A stretch of DNA of 64,000 bases from Cutibacterium porci. Lineage in GTDB: Bacteria; Actinomycetota; Actinomycetes; Propionibacteriales; Propionibacteriaceae. The stretch is taken from the NCBI RefSeq assembly GCF_009696315.1, contig NZ_VUMG01000005.1:1-64000 (forward strand), read 5' to 3'. This document shows positions 37,580 to 46,858 of this stretch, piece after piece (within the stretch, counting starts at the first letter, position 1; each line of letters starts with the position of its first letter). Made by a program: the position numbers and the translations under genes. The notes under the pieces were generated by a model. The model ran no database searches. It was not told the DNA's origin and saw only the letters and a list, made by a program, of their open reading frames with translations.

Positions 37580-38914
37580 TTAAAGGTGCGGTAGGTAACG
37601 ATCAAGCTCAAACTGGCTGACCTGCCGGTTGTACTCTTCGAATTCCGCCCTCTTATTGCGCAAAAAGTAGTCATACACGTGCTCGCCGAGCGTTTCGGCC
37701 ACGAGTTCGGACTCCTCCATGCAGCGGATAGCACCACCCAGGCTTTGCGGCAGCCGCTTGATGCCCAGTGCGTGGCGCTCCCGAGCTGACAACTGCCACA
37801 CGTCGTCGGATGCTTCCTCTGGGAGCGGCAATTCCTTCTCGATGCCATCCAGGCCGGCCGCAAGCATCAAGGAATAGGCCAAATACGGGTTGGCAGCAGA
37901 ATCAATAGAGCGCAACTCCACCCGGGCCGAGGAAGCTTTATCGGGCTTATACATTGGGATACGGACCAAAGCCGAACGGTTATTGCGACCCCAACAAATA
38001 TAGTTGGGCGCTTCGCCGCCACCGGAGAGCCGCCGGTAAGAGTTCACCCATTGGTTTGTCACAGCTGTGATCTCCGGGGCATGGTGCAAAAGACCAGCGA
38101 CGAAATGCTTCGCAACCGGGGACATGCGGGCTTCATCAGCCGCGTCATAGAAGGCGTTGGTGTCTCCCTCAAAAAGGGATACGTGGGAGTGCATACCCGA
38201 ACCGGCGTGATCGGTGAAGGGCTTAGGCATGAACGTCGCTTTGATGCCTTTCAGGGACGCGATCTCCCGGATGACCACCCGGAACGTCATGATGTTGTCG
38301 GCCATCGTCAGCGCATCGGCGTAACGAAGATCAATTTCGTGTTGCCCCGGAGCGGCTTCGTGGTGACTGAACTCCACCGATATGCCCATCTGCTCCAAAA
38401 CGTTTATCGCGTCGCGCCGAAAATCGGTGCCCGCACCGAGAGTGGTGTGATCGAAGTAACCGCCGTTATCCAGCGCCACCGGAGATTCTCCAGGACGGTG
38501 TTCATCGTTGAGCAGATAAAACTCGATCTCGGGGTGAACGTAGAACGTAAAACCCATGTCAGCAGCACGACTCATCGCCCTTTTGAGGACGTGTCGGGGA
38601 TCTGCTGCCGAAGCGGTTCCGTCAGGATTGGTGATGTCGCAGAACATCCTCGCGGTGCCGGTGCCCGTGCGCCATGGCAGAACCTGGAAGGTAGCCGGAT
38701 CAGGGTGGGCCACCATGTCTGCCTCGTAGAGGCGGGCATAGCCCTCAATAGCTGAGCCGTCGAAACCTACTCCCTCGGCGAACGCCCCCTCAACCTCAGC
38801 TGGGGCAATGGCAACGGATTTCAGAGAGCCCAGCACGTCAGTGAACCACAGCCTCACGAAACGGATATTGCGTTCCTCCATGGAACGCAGGACGAATTCA
38901 GTCTGCCTGCTCAC
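37580..38914 (-). CDS. glnA2: Second glutamine synthetase type I, not adenylylated (GlnA2)
   Basis: Protein of 444 residues of the GlnA fold (FDGSAI; HPEIEFYLL; GRNNRSALVRIP). In place of the GlnE target Tyr it has DDVWQLSARE, so it should escape adenylylation. The N-terminus (MSRQTEFVLRSMEERNIRFVRLW) closely resembles mycobacterial GlnA2, whose gene also adjoins glnE; some such proteins act on glutamate, others on polyamines or ethanolamine. GTG start with AAAGG immediately adjacent, so initiation may be leaderless or weak. A GlnR-type site lies 23-38 bases upstream. Confidence 0.93.
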   Translation of the reverse strand: MSRQTEFVLRSMEERNIRFVRLWFTDVLGSLKSVAIAPAEVEGAFAEGVGFDGSAIEGYARLYEADMVAHPDPATFQVLPWRTGTGTARMFCDITNPDGTASAADPRHVLKRAMSRAADMGFTFYVHPEIEFYLLNDEHRPGESPVALDNGGYFDHTTLGAGTDFRRDAINVLEQMGISVEFSHHEAAPGQHEIDLRYADALTMADNIMTFRVVIREIASLKGIKATFMPKPFTDHAGSGMHSHVSLFEGDTNAFYDAADEARMSPVAKHFVAGLLHHAPEITAVTNQWVNSYRRLSGGGEAPNYICWGRNNRSALVRIPMYKPDKASSARVELRSIDSAANPYLAYSLMLAAGLDGIEKELPLPEEASDDVWQLSARERHALGIKRLPQSLGGAIRCMEESELVAETLGEHVYDYFLRNKRAEFEEYNRQVSQFELDRYLPHL

Positions 38915-38936
38915 CCTTTCAGTGTGCCTGGTAGAT

Positions 38937-38952
38937 GTTTCGAGCGGGTAAC
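38937..38952 (-). promoter_or_regulatory. GlnR-type box upstream of glnA2
   Basis: On the minus strand the sequence reads GTTAC-n6-GAAAC with exact 6-base spacing, one a-b unit of a GlnR site, 23 bases before the glnA2 start. Confidence 0.65.
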
Positions 38953-38984
38953 AAGGTGGTGCATGGCGTCTGTAGACTGCTGAT

Positions 38985-39854
38985 ATGGCTTCGGGTCCTC
39001 AGGCGGGGTGGTATCGGGACCCTGACGGCACCCCGGGTCGCTATCGCTGGTTCGACGGCGAGCGGTGGACCGACCGCACGACGGCCTCCCCCGATTCCAC
39101 CACACAACCAGGCGGAAAAGGCCGCAGCGATCATGGCAACGGCCGCGATTCTCGGTGGCTCTGGGCCATCATCGTCGTCATCCTTGTTGGCGCTGTCATT
39201 GTCGCGTTCGCGTTGCGTCGTGGCACATCCCACGATCACAGCGCTGAACCTGATCTCAACTCGTCGTCTCCGAGCGTCTCAGCCTGGAACGAACGATCGA
39301 GCTCTCCGTCTGCCAGCTCCTCAGCCGTCACCTGTCCGCAAGGCCATCATCCGGGTAGCCAGGATTCTCGTGATGGTCGTCTGCATGGCGGCGGGGTCTC
39401 CGTAGAGTCCATTCCTAACTGGCGTCACGATAATCTCGCCTTGCCATGGGTTATGGGACAGTCAGCACAGATCGACGACGTCTATCCCGGCTGGATGAGC
39501 GTGTCGGGAGTTGGCGGGTTACCGGTTGCCGAAGGATTCTCTGATCCTCAAACAGGCGCATCAATGATGATGGATTGTTTCGCCAGCTCCGACTATTACA
39601 CGGGGTATTCGGGACAAAAGGAAATTCATTCGCAGGCTTTGACGATCGACGGTCATCCGGCGTGGTGGAAGCGCAGTGAGGTCTATGTCTCACTACCCAA
39701 CCTGCCCCAAGTGCGTGGCGATGTCATTGACGTCGTGGTCGTCAACACCGGCCAAACTGACTTTCTCGGGATGTACTTTAACTCCGCCACGATCGGCGAT
39801 TCAGCTCGTCAAGCCCTCGTCGACCACGCCCGAGAATCTCTCAAGGTGGACTAA
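38985..39854 (+). CDS. DUF2510-domain membrane protein
   Basis: Protein of 289 residues. The N-terminal DUF2510 (GWYRDPDGTPGRYRWFDGERWTD) is an actinobacterial domain usually at the cytoplasmic end. Next, one membrane helix (WLWAIIVVILVGAVIVAFAL, about 58-78), a Ser-rich linker and an extracellular domain of about 180 residues without a recognised family. No ribosome-binding site is visible before the ATG, so the mRNA may be leaderless. Divergent from glnA2. Confidence 0.8.
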   Translation: MASGPQAGWYRDPDGTPGRYRWFDGERWTDRTTASPDSTTQPGGKGRSDHGNGRDSRWLWAIIVVILVGAVIVAFALRRGTSHDHSAEPDLNSSSPSVSAWNERSSSPSASSSAVTCPQGHHPGSQDSRDGRLHGGGVSVESIPNWRHDNLALPWVMGQSAQIDDVYPGWMSVSGVGGLPVAEGFSDPQTGASMMMDCFASSDYYTGYSGQKEIHSQALTIDGHPAWWKRSEVYVSLPNLPQVRGDVIDVVVVNTGQTDFLGMYFNSATIGDSARQALVDHARESLKVD

Positions 39855-40055
39855 GCGGCGTTCACGCGCAGATCGCTATCCCCACCCGTTGCCTTGGAAT
39901 CAGCGCGAAGCGCGGTAGTGCCCTAGACGATTCGACGATGCCGCACCCACTGCCACGACGCCTGCACCGCCCCGACGCATACCCGGCATCTATCGACGAC
40001 ACTATCGGAGAACACGAGGCGAGAACGACGTCCCCACGACCTAAACTGGACCGAC

Positions 40056-40910
40056 GTGAGTGCCATCAAGCCATATCCACAGAGTCCTCGTCGTCACGTT
40101 CCCGGCAGTATTGCCCGTCCCCCCTATGTCGGGTTAGGCGACGTCCCGGAGGACTACAACGGCTCCCATGTGCAAACGCCCGAAACGATCGCCGCCATGG
40201 AAGAAGCCGGTCGGATCGCGTGTGGTGCCATGCACGAGGCTGGAAAAGCTGTGGCACCCGGAGTCACCACCGATGAACTCGACCGCATCGCCCACGAATA
40301 CATGTGCGATCACGGCGCATACCCATCGACCCTTGATTACCGCAATTACCCCAAATCCTGCTGCACCAGCGTCAACGAAGTCATCTGCCACGGCATTCCT
40401 GACTCCCGCCCGCTGGAGGACGGCGACATCGTCAAAATCGATGTCACCGCCTATAAAAACGGCGTGCACGGCGACAATTGCTACACCTTCCCCTGCGGAA
40501 ACGTCAGTCAGGAGTCTCTAGACCTCATTCAGCACACCGAAGAGTCCATGAATCGGGCCATCAAAGCCGTCAAGCCGGGCCGATCAATCTCCATCATTGG
40601 CCGAATCATCGAGAATTACGCCAAGCGCTTCGGCCACGGCGTGGTGCGCGATTACACCGGCCATGGTGTCCACAGCGCCTTTCATTCCGGTCTCATCGTT
40701 TTCCATTACGACGAGCCACGCTATGACGTCACCCTTGAGGAGGGCATGACACTAACCATCGAGCCAATGCTCACCCTGGGGGATCAGGCCAACCATCAGT
40801 GGGACGACGGCTGGACCGTCCTCACCAACGATGGATCGCGCTGCGCCCAATTCGAACAGACCCTTGTCGTCGAACGGAACGGAGCACGCATTCTCACCAC
40901 CCTGGACTGA
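40056..40910 (+). CDS. map: Methionine aminopeptidase type I
   Basis: Removes N-terminal Met from nascent proteins. Length 284 residues with the five metal ligands: Asp of VKIDVTA, Asp of VHGDN, His of TGHGVH, Glu of TIEPML and Glu of QFEQT. The N-terminal extension of about 40 residues ([11 protein letters not shown]) is typical of actinobacterial long-type MetAP, with an SH3-binding-like Pro-rich start. GTG start. Convergent with the peptide ABC operon, 6 bases apart. Confidence 0.96.
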   Translation: MSAIKPYPQSPRRHVPGSIARPPYVGLGDVPEDYNGSHVQTPETIAAMEEAGRIACGAMHEAGKAVAPGVTTDELDRIAHEYMCDHGAYPSTLDYRNYPKSCCTSVNEVICHGIPDSRPLEDGDIVKIDVTAYKNGVHGDNCYTFPCGNVSQESLDLIQHTEESMNRAIKAVKPGRSISIIGRIIENYAKRFGHGVVRDYTGHGVHSAFHSGLIVFHYDEPRYDVTLEEGMTLTIEPMLTLGDQANHQWDDGWTVLTNDGSRCAQFEQTLVVERNGARILTTLD

Positions 40911-40916
40911 CGCTCC

Positions 40917-42698
40917 TCAACGTCTAACGCTCGCGGCCCGGCGAGCTCGCTGTATCGCCGGGTCAGGGATGGGGACGGCACTGACCAAAGCGCGGGTGTA
41001 GTCCTCCCGCGGATGCGAGAGCACCTCGACGGTTGGCCCCTCCTCGACGATCCGGCCCCGGCTGAGCACAACCGTGCGGGCAGCGATCTGCTCAATGACT
41101 GCCAAGTCATGGGAAACGAAGAGACAGGCAAACCCCAATTCAGCCTGCAAACTGGTCAACAGTTTAAGTACCTTCGCCTGCACCGACACATCGAGAGCAC
41201 TCGTGGGCTCATCAGCGACGACCAGCCTGGGCTTTAACGCCAAAGCACGGGCGATCGCGACTCGCTGACGCTGCCCACCGCTCATTTGATGGGGGTACCG
41301 GTCTGCCATCGAATGCGGCAGTTCCACCTGGTCGAGAAGTTCGCGCACCCTAGCCCGCCTTCGCGCCGAATCGAATGTGGAATGCAGCATGAGAGGTTCC
41401 GCAATCGAGGCACCGACGGTGCGTCTTGGGTTCAGAGCTGACGCTGGATTCTGGTACACCACCCCAGTACTGCGGCGAACCGGAAGCAACGCGCGTCGAG
41501 AGGCGCCGGCCACCTCAACCCCAGCTACCCGGACTGACCCGGAGGTCACCGGTACCAGCCCGGTGAGAGTGCCAGCGATGGTGGATTTTCCAGAGCCGGA
41601 CTCCCCCACCAATCCCAGTACTTCCCCTGGCGCAATAGTCAGGCTCACACCGCGTACCGCGTGCACCGATCGGCGTCGCCGGGCACGGTGGACGACGTCG
41701 AGATCTGTGACCTCAACGAGTGGCTGCTCCGGCTTCGTCGGTGAGGAGACGACCCCAATCGGTGCTGGCTCACCGCTCCCAGCCCCACTGGGGTCGGCCT
41801 GTGGGCTAAGAGTCCGTCGCAGCGCATCGAGCCGAGGTACGGCGTCGAGAAGCTGGCGGGTATAGGAGTGTTGCGGATCGTTGAAGATCTTATCGACGCT
41901 ACCGCGCTCAACGATGTGGCCCTTCTGCATGACGGCGACCTCGTCGGCAATGTCGGCCACCACGGCCATGTCATGAGTAATCAGTAGTACCGCCATGCCC
42001 TCGTCGGTCAATTGGCGCAATAGGTCGAGAATCCCAGCCTGTACCGTGACGTCGAGGGCTGTGGTGGGTTCATCAGCGATGATTACCTTCGGGTTGCATG
42101 CCAAGGCCAGTGCCACGCACGCGCGCTGCAACTGGCCTCCGGACAACTGGTGCGGATAGGAGCCGGCGATCCTTTCAACGTCTGGCAACCCAACGCGGCC
42201 TAGCAGCTCATGAACGCGAGCGCGTATCCGAGAGCGTGACCGAGGCTCACGAGAGTGCCTCACAATCACTTCACGGATCTGGGCACCAATCGTCAAGAGC
42301 GGATCGAGCGCGCTAGAAGGCTCTTGAAAAATGGTCCCTATTACCCGGCCTCTGACATTGTCGAGCACCGACCTGTCGGCACCTATCAGCTCTACGAATG
42401 CCCCGTCGCGATTATCGCCGGGTTCATCACAGCTCAACAGCACCGATCCAGTCACTGTCGCGGCCTGGGGCAGCAAGCCGAGGCTGCCTAAAGCCGTAAC
42501 AGACTTCCCCGAGCCGGACTCCCCCACCAGCGCCAGTACTCGCCCAGATACGAGGTCGAGATCAATTCCCTCGGATGCTGCCACCGACGATCCGGAAAAC
42601 CTCACCGTCATCCCTCGCAGGCTCAAAACAGCATCCGAATGCCGAACCTGCTGTGCGGTCGCCGAGGTGGGAGCGCTGCCCTGCTGTGCCTGGCTCAT
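40917..42698 (-). CDS. Peptide ABC transporter, fused double ATP-binding protein (DppD-DppF type)
   Basis: Protein of 593 residues with two full ABC domains: Walker A GESGSGKS in each, signatures LSGGQLQR and MSGGQRQR, Walker B VIIADEPTTALD and LVVADEPTSALD. Each has the C-terminal oligopeptide-family extension (HSYTRQLLDAVP; EDYTRALVSAVP). It energises uptake by the permeases at 44435-46436. Overlaps the upstream substrate-binding gene by 4 bases. Fourth and last gene of the operon. Confidence 0.94.
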   Translation of the reverse strand: MSQAQQGSAPTSATAQQVRHSDAVLSLRGMTVRFSGSSVAASEGIDLDLVSGRVLALVGESGSGKSVTALGSLGLLPQAATVTGSVLLSCDEPGDNRDGAFVELIGADRSVLDNVRGRVIGTIFQEPSSALDPLLTIGAQIREVIVRHSREPRSRSRIRARVHELLGRVGLPDVERIAGSYPHQLSGGQLQRACVALALACNPKVIIADEPTTALDVTVQAGILDLLRQLTDEGMAVLLITHDMAVVADIADEVAVMQKGHIVERGSVDKIFNDPQHSYTRQLLDAVPRLDALRRTLSPQADPSGAGSGEPAPIGVVSSPTKPEQPLVEVTDLDVVHRARRRRSVHAVRGVSLTIAPGEVLGLVGESGSGKSTIAGTLTGLVPVTSGSVRVAGVEVAGASRRALLPVRRSTGVVYQNPASALNPRRTVGASIAEPLMLHSTFDSARRRARVRELLDQVELPHSMADRYPHQMSGGQRQRVAIARALALKPRLVVADEPTSALDVSVQAKVLKLLTSLQAELGFACLFVSHDLAVIEQIAARTVVLSRGRIVEEGPTVEVLSHPREDYTRALVSAVPIPDPAIQRARRAASVRR

Positions 42699-44362
42699 CG
42701 TCCCTGAGCCCCCACGACAAGGTAGTTCGGATAAGCAGGGAAGGGATTGACAAAGAAACCGCTCACACCTGATCCATGCAGAAAAGCATTACGCCGATAC
42801 ACCAGCGGTACCACTGGAACATCTTGGGCGATTCTCCGATCAATCTGTGCCCATTTCTCCTTGGCCTCATCCATCGGAAGGGCAGCCACGTCACTGAGCA
42901 TCTTGTCCACCTCAGCATTGTGGTAACGCCCAAGGTTGAAGCCTCCTGAGCCAATCTCACTAGAGGCAAATAGCGGCTGTAAATTAGCATTAGCCGACGG
43001 GTAGTCGGGGTTCCATGACGCAATGGTTAGATCGTAATCGGAACCATCGGATTGAGTGACTTTCTCAACCCACGTCTCATTCTCGACGGGGTTGATTTTA
43101 ACGGACAGATTAGCCTTTTGCAGCGCCTGGCCGACGGCCTGAGCGAGGGCCATCGTCCCCTCATCGTTGCTTACCAGCAACACGAGTTGACCCACATTCG
43201 TCCCATTGAGGAGTTTCTGGGCCTTCTCCGTGGATTCTGGGTACAAGTTGTATTCCTGCCGTCCCGGAATACCTGGTGTGATGTACGTTGTCGCTGGAGC
43301 TGCGCCAATCTCGCCTCCCAGAGCCGTTGCGGCAGCCTTGCGATCTACCGCGTATGCGATGGCTTGGCGCACTTTGATGTCCTTGACCCGCTCGACGTTG
43401 ATTGCCAAATACTGCAACGGACCGGCACTACCGACGGCTAGCCTGGCCTTAGCCTGCGGATTAGACGTCACCTGAGGCAGTCGTGCCGGAGGCGCCATAT
43501 CCGCCCCAAAGGAGTTGTGATCATCGGCAGAATCATCGATAAGTCGTTGAGCAACCACTGAGCTTTCCTGCCCCAATGAAAATACGATGGTGTCGGGCAG
43601 GGCGGTGCGCACGTCGTCAGAGGATGGCGTCCATTTCGGATTGCGCTTGAGAGTTGCAGCAACGCCCTGTTTGTAATCAGCCACTCGATACGGACCAGAC
43701 GCTACTGGTTTACGAGTATAGGTCGTGGGGTTGTCACCGAGAGGCACCGGGGCAAATGCCGGCATTGAAACAATCCACGGCCAGTCACCAAACGGCGCCT
43801 TCAAATGGAAGATAATCGTCTTATCATCAGGCGTCTCAATGGATTTCAAATGCTGGCCCTTATACGGGCCAGTGTATCCGGAGGTACCGTCAAGCAGTGT
43901 CTTGTGGTAGCCGAGGCCGCCAGCCAAGGAGGCCGTAAACGTGCGCTCGACACCATGGCGAATTTGCGTAGACGTGATAGGCGACCCGTCCTCAGCCACT
44001 AAGCCATCTTTGAGGGTAAAGGTCCACGTTCGGCCACCATTCGAAGCCTTGCCCGTGTCGGTAGCCAAGTCAGGGACGACCTTGGCCTCCTTCCCCTGAA
44101 CGATCCGCCAACTGGTGAGACGACGATGCACCAGGGCCAACGAGGTGACGGCCATGCCCTGACTGCGGCCAGGATCCCAATTAATGTCAGTGTCCGACGT
44201 GAGCACCGTCAGCGTCCCGCCCTTGGTAGGCGTAGCTGAGCTCGTCACAGAACGCTCATTAGCCCCGCAGGCGCTCAGTACCGCGACTGTAGCGCCGACC
44301 CCTGCCCCACGCAGGAAGCCGCGTCGGGACAGCGAGGAAATGGAATATATACTGGAACCCAT
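42695..44362 (-). CDS. Peptide ABC transporter, substrate-binding lipoprotein
   Basis: SBP family 5 protein of about 555 residues. The N-terminus combines a Tat-like motif (LSRRGFLRG) with a lipobox (VLSAC), so a Tat-exported lipoprotein is likely. The binding fold holds GGTLTV, WTFTLKDGL and WNPDYPSANANL. Ligand probably an oligopeptide or dipeptide; not provable here. ATG at 44362 is chosen, AAAGGA 8 bases upstream; the ATG at 44371 is too close to it. Third gene of a permease-permease-SBP-ATPase operon. Confidence 0.93.
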   Translation of the reverse strand: MGSSIYSISSLSRRGFLRGAGVGATVAVLSACGANERSVTSSATPTKGGTLTVLTSDTDINWDPGRSQGMAVTSLALVHRRLTSWRIVQGKEAKVVPDLATDTGKASNGGRTWTFTLKDGLVAEDGSPITSTQIRHGVERTFTASLAGGLGYHKTLLDGTSGYTGPYKGQHLKSIETPDDKTIIFHLKAPFGDWPWIVSMPAFAPVPLGDNPTTYTRKPVASGPYRVADYKQGVAATLKRNPKWTPSSDDVRTALPDTIVFSLGQESSVVAQRLIDDSADDHNSFGADMAPPARLPQVTSNPQAKARLAVGSAGPLQYLAINVERVKDIKVRQAIAYAVDRKAAATALGGEIGAAPATTYITPGIPGRQEYNLYPESTEKAQKLLNGTNVGQLVLLVSNDEGTMALAQAVGQALQKANLSVKINPVENETWVEKVTQSDGSDYDLTIASWNPDYPSANANLQPLFASSEIGSGGFNLGRYHNAEVDKMLSDVAALPMDEAKEKWAQIDRRIAQDVPVVPLVYRRNAFLHGSGVSGFFVNPFPAYPNYLVVGAQGR

Positions 44363-44434
44363 TATTCTCATCCTTTTCGCGAGTTAGTATAATGTGAATT
44401 TGTGGTGTTGTTCTGCACAGCGAAGTGCCAACAT

Positions 44435-45420
44435 TCAGACCCGCGGGTCGATTGCTGCCACGACGATATCCGCTAGCAAGTTCATTCCGATAATCGCTAG
44501 CGCAGCCACTAATGTGACCCCCATGACAAGCTGAATATCGGTCGCCCCAACTGCATCCATAAGCAATGCGCCAAGACCTTGGATAGAGAAAACTTTTTCA
44601 GTAATAACAGCGCCGCCCAATAATCCACCCAGATCGAGGGCGAAATAGGTAAGAACAGGCACAGAGATGCTGCGCAGCACGTGATTCGCAAGGACGCGTC
44701 GTTCCGATAGACCCGCAGCTCGAGCAGTACGCACGTAGTCCTCATCAAGCGTTTCAAGCATCTCACTGCGAACCATCCGGGTGTACACCGCCGCTGAGAG
44801 AACGGCAAGCACAGTCCAGGGCAGGACGAGATGCCACAACCAGTCAACTGGGCTCACGGAAAACGGCACATATCCGGACACCGGGACAATGTCAGCCTTA
44901 AATCCAAGCAACAGAATTCCGAGCAGGCCTACCAGATAGGCCGGTGAGGAAATCCCTAAGACTGTTCCCGTCATAATCGTGCGATCCAAAACACTACCCC
45001 GGTGTAGGGCAGAAATGATGCCAGTCCCCACCCCAATAATCATCCACAATACCGCAGCCCCTAAAGCCACAGATATGGTGACTGGAAGCCGGTTTGCGAT
45101 GAGATCGGTGACTGGCGTCGACAGCCGAAATGAGTACCCCAGGCATGGCGCTGAGCAGTGAATAGCATCAGCCCCAGACCCATATGTAGTTCCGGCAACA
45201 ATCCCAGAAAGGTAGTTCCAGAATTGCTGATACCACGGCTTATCTAAGCCCATATAGGACCGTGCGAGAGCTAGATTCTCTGGGGTGCACGGCTTACCGC
45301 ATGCCAACTGAGCTGGATCAGCGGGGAAAACTCGAAGATCGCAAAAGTGATGAAAATGATGACCACGAGCACGGCAAGGGTCTGCACCAGACGAGAGGCA
45401 AGGAAACGTACGCGATTCAT
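44435..45420 (-). pseudogene. Peptide ABC transporter permease DppB-like, disrupted by a frameshift
   Basis: DppB-type permease split across two frames. From ATG at 45420 the sequence encodes a typical N-terminus (MNRVRFLASRLVQTLAVLVV, membrane helix 1 and FAIFE), but after the T4C4 run (45323-45330 in complement) this frame meets TAG about 50 codons in. The remainder (FPADPAQLACGKPCTPENLA onward, six helices, EAA-like loop TARAAGLSERRVLANHVLR) continues in another frame. One extra T in the run would restore E-F-F-P-A-D-P. Either a true null allele or a base missing from the assembly. The start overlaps the upstream stop as ATGA. Confidence 0.85.
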
Positions 45421-46436
45421 CGGGCCTCACCCAACCTCGGATCAATAGCGTCACGTAGGCCGTCGCCAAAGAGGTTGAAAGCCAGAGTGACCAGGAAGAG
45501 CGCACCACCAGGAAACAGCAAATACCACGGATCCGTATTGACCCACGTCACCGCCGATCCTATAGATCGGCCCCATGACGGAGTTGGTGGTGTGACGCCC
45601 ACTCCCAGGAAGGACAGCGCGGCTTCCGCGCCAATCTTCCCAGGAATGGAGATAGTGGTGAAAACGATGATTGTGGCCACCAGATTGGGCAGCATTTGTC
45701 GCACCAAAATGTGTAGTTGACTCGCCCCCATCGCCTGCGTCGCGCGGATGAACGTGCGCGACCGCAACGACATCGCTTGACTGCGCAGCACTCGTGCCGT
45801 AGAGGGCCATCCCAGCAGTCCAATAATCAGGACCATGACTGTCACGCGTGGCGCGGTGGCAGGAATGACCGCCGAGATCGCGATCATGAACACCAGCTGC
45901 GGGAATCCCAAGATGACGTCTGTGCCACGAGACGCCAAACCGTCCCACCAACCGCCAAAGTATCCAGCGGTTACCCCGACGATGATGGCGATGATCATCG
46001 AAAGGATGGTCGCCCCCATACCGATGAAAAATGACGTTCGAGTTCCTTCGACGACGATGGCGAATAGATCTCGGCCGGTCTGGGGCTCCACCCCAAAGGG
46101 ATGGGCCATACTGATCCCGCCCATCGGACCGGCTGGCAACCCGCTCGCATCGAGCGCCGACAAATCGTAGCTATATGGGTCGAGACCGAGCATCCGGGTA
46201 ATGGGCGTGGCCAGGACCGCCACGAGAATTGTCACTACCACAATGACTGCGCCGAACATAGCTGACCCATTGCGCCGCAGACGACCCCATACTCCACTCG
46301 GTGCGACCCGACCAATATCGGCAGCCGGCACCCGATTCGAGCTGGCTTCGCCACTGAGGGGAGACGGCGAACTGCCCGACACAACGTCACGGGCAGGTGG
46401 GATATCAGTCGCGGCATCCGTTTCGGACATGCTCAC
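45417..46436 (-). CDS. Peptide ABC transporter permease DppC-like
   Basis: Permease of 339 residues with about six helices, the DppC N-terminal domain (RRNGSAMFGAVIVVV; HPFGVEPQTGRDLF) and the EAA-like coupling loop (IRATQAMGASQLHILVRQMLPN). Pairs with the DppB-like product (44435-45420). GTG at 46436 is fixed by AGGAG 5 bases upstream. First gene of the operon. The N-terminal 50 residues are Ser/Pro/Ala-rich and cytoplasmic. Confidence 0.92.
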   Translation of the reverse strand: MSMSETDAATDIPPARDVVSGSSPSPLSGEASSNRVPAADIGRVAPSGVWGRLRRNGSAMFGAVIVVVTILVAVLATPITRMLGLDPYSYDLSALDASGLPAGPMGGISMAHPFGVEPQTGRDLFAIVVEGTRTSFFIGMGATILSMIIAIIVGVTAGYFGGWWDGLASRGTDVILGFPQLVFMIAISAVIPATAPRVTVMVLIIGLLGWPSTARVLRSQAMSLRSRTFIRATQAMGASQLHILVRQMLPNLVATIIVFTTISIPGKIGAEAALSFLGVGVTPPTPSWGRSIGSAVTWVNTDPWYLLFPGGALFLVTLAFNLFGDGLRDAIDPRLGEAR

Positions 46437-46858
46437 GGATACTCCTAGGTGGTTGGGAAGAGACAGGAATAGATAGGCGTGAATGGGAGCTGTGTTTTAG
46501 TGACAACAACACATCCGCACGCACATGAGCTCTCTTCTCCAAGATCTAGCACCAACGACTCACCACTGTGAGCCGCCAACGCTGAGAACATACCACTCTG
46601 CGAGACGAGGTCTCAAATATTACCTGAGAGGGATGATATAAGTAGTCGCGGCTCACCACGGCGGCGCAACGGGGCCACACCTACCCGTCACGCCATGGCC
46701 CACCTATTCCAGTGACCTGTCGATGGCGTAGCCTTTCGAACGGATTTCGCCGGACCAGGGGATGGGCGGCACGATCCTCACCACCCGACGACCTCATCGT
46801 GTGGTCTCACTGCATAGTCGCACCACACGATGGCACCGAATGACAACTGGAGGTCATT
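46437..46858. other. Divergent intergenic region, peptide operon/cstA
   Basis: Long region of 422 bases without a gene. It should hold the promoters of the peptide transporter and cstA. Visible elements are the hairpin at 46795-46832 and a weak TGTGTT/AACACA repeat near 46491-46513. Confidence 0.45.
46795..46832 (+). promoter_or_regulatory. Inverted repeat in the cstA leader
   Basis: Perfect 11-bp inverted repeat, CATCGTGTGGT at 46795-46805 and its complement at 46822-46832, with a 16-base spacer, ending 26 bases before cstA. It may be an operator or an attenuator-like RNA stem; no T tract follows, so termination is less likely. Confidence 0.5.

Noticed and set aside
45323-45330. Programmed -1 ribosomal frameshifting in the permease gene
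   Set aside because: The zero-frame codons TTT TCC CCG do not form a canonical slippery heptamer, and DppB proteins are not known to need frameshifting.
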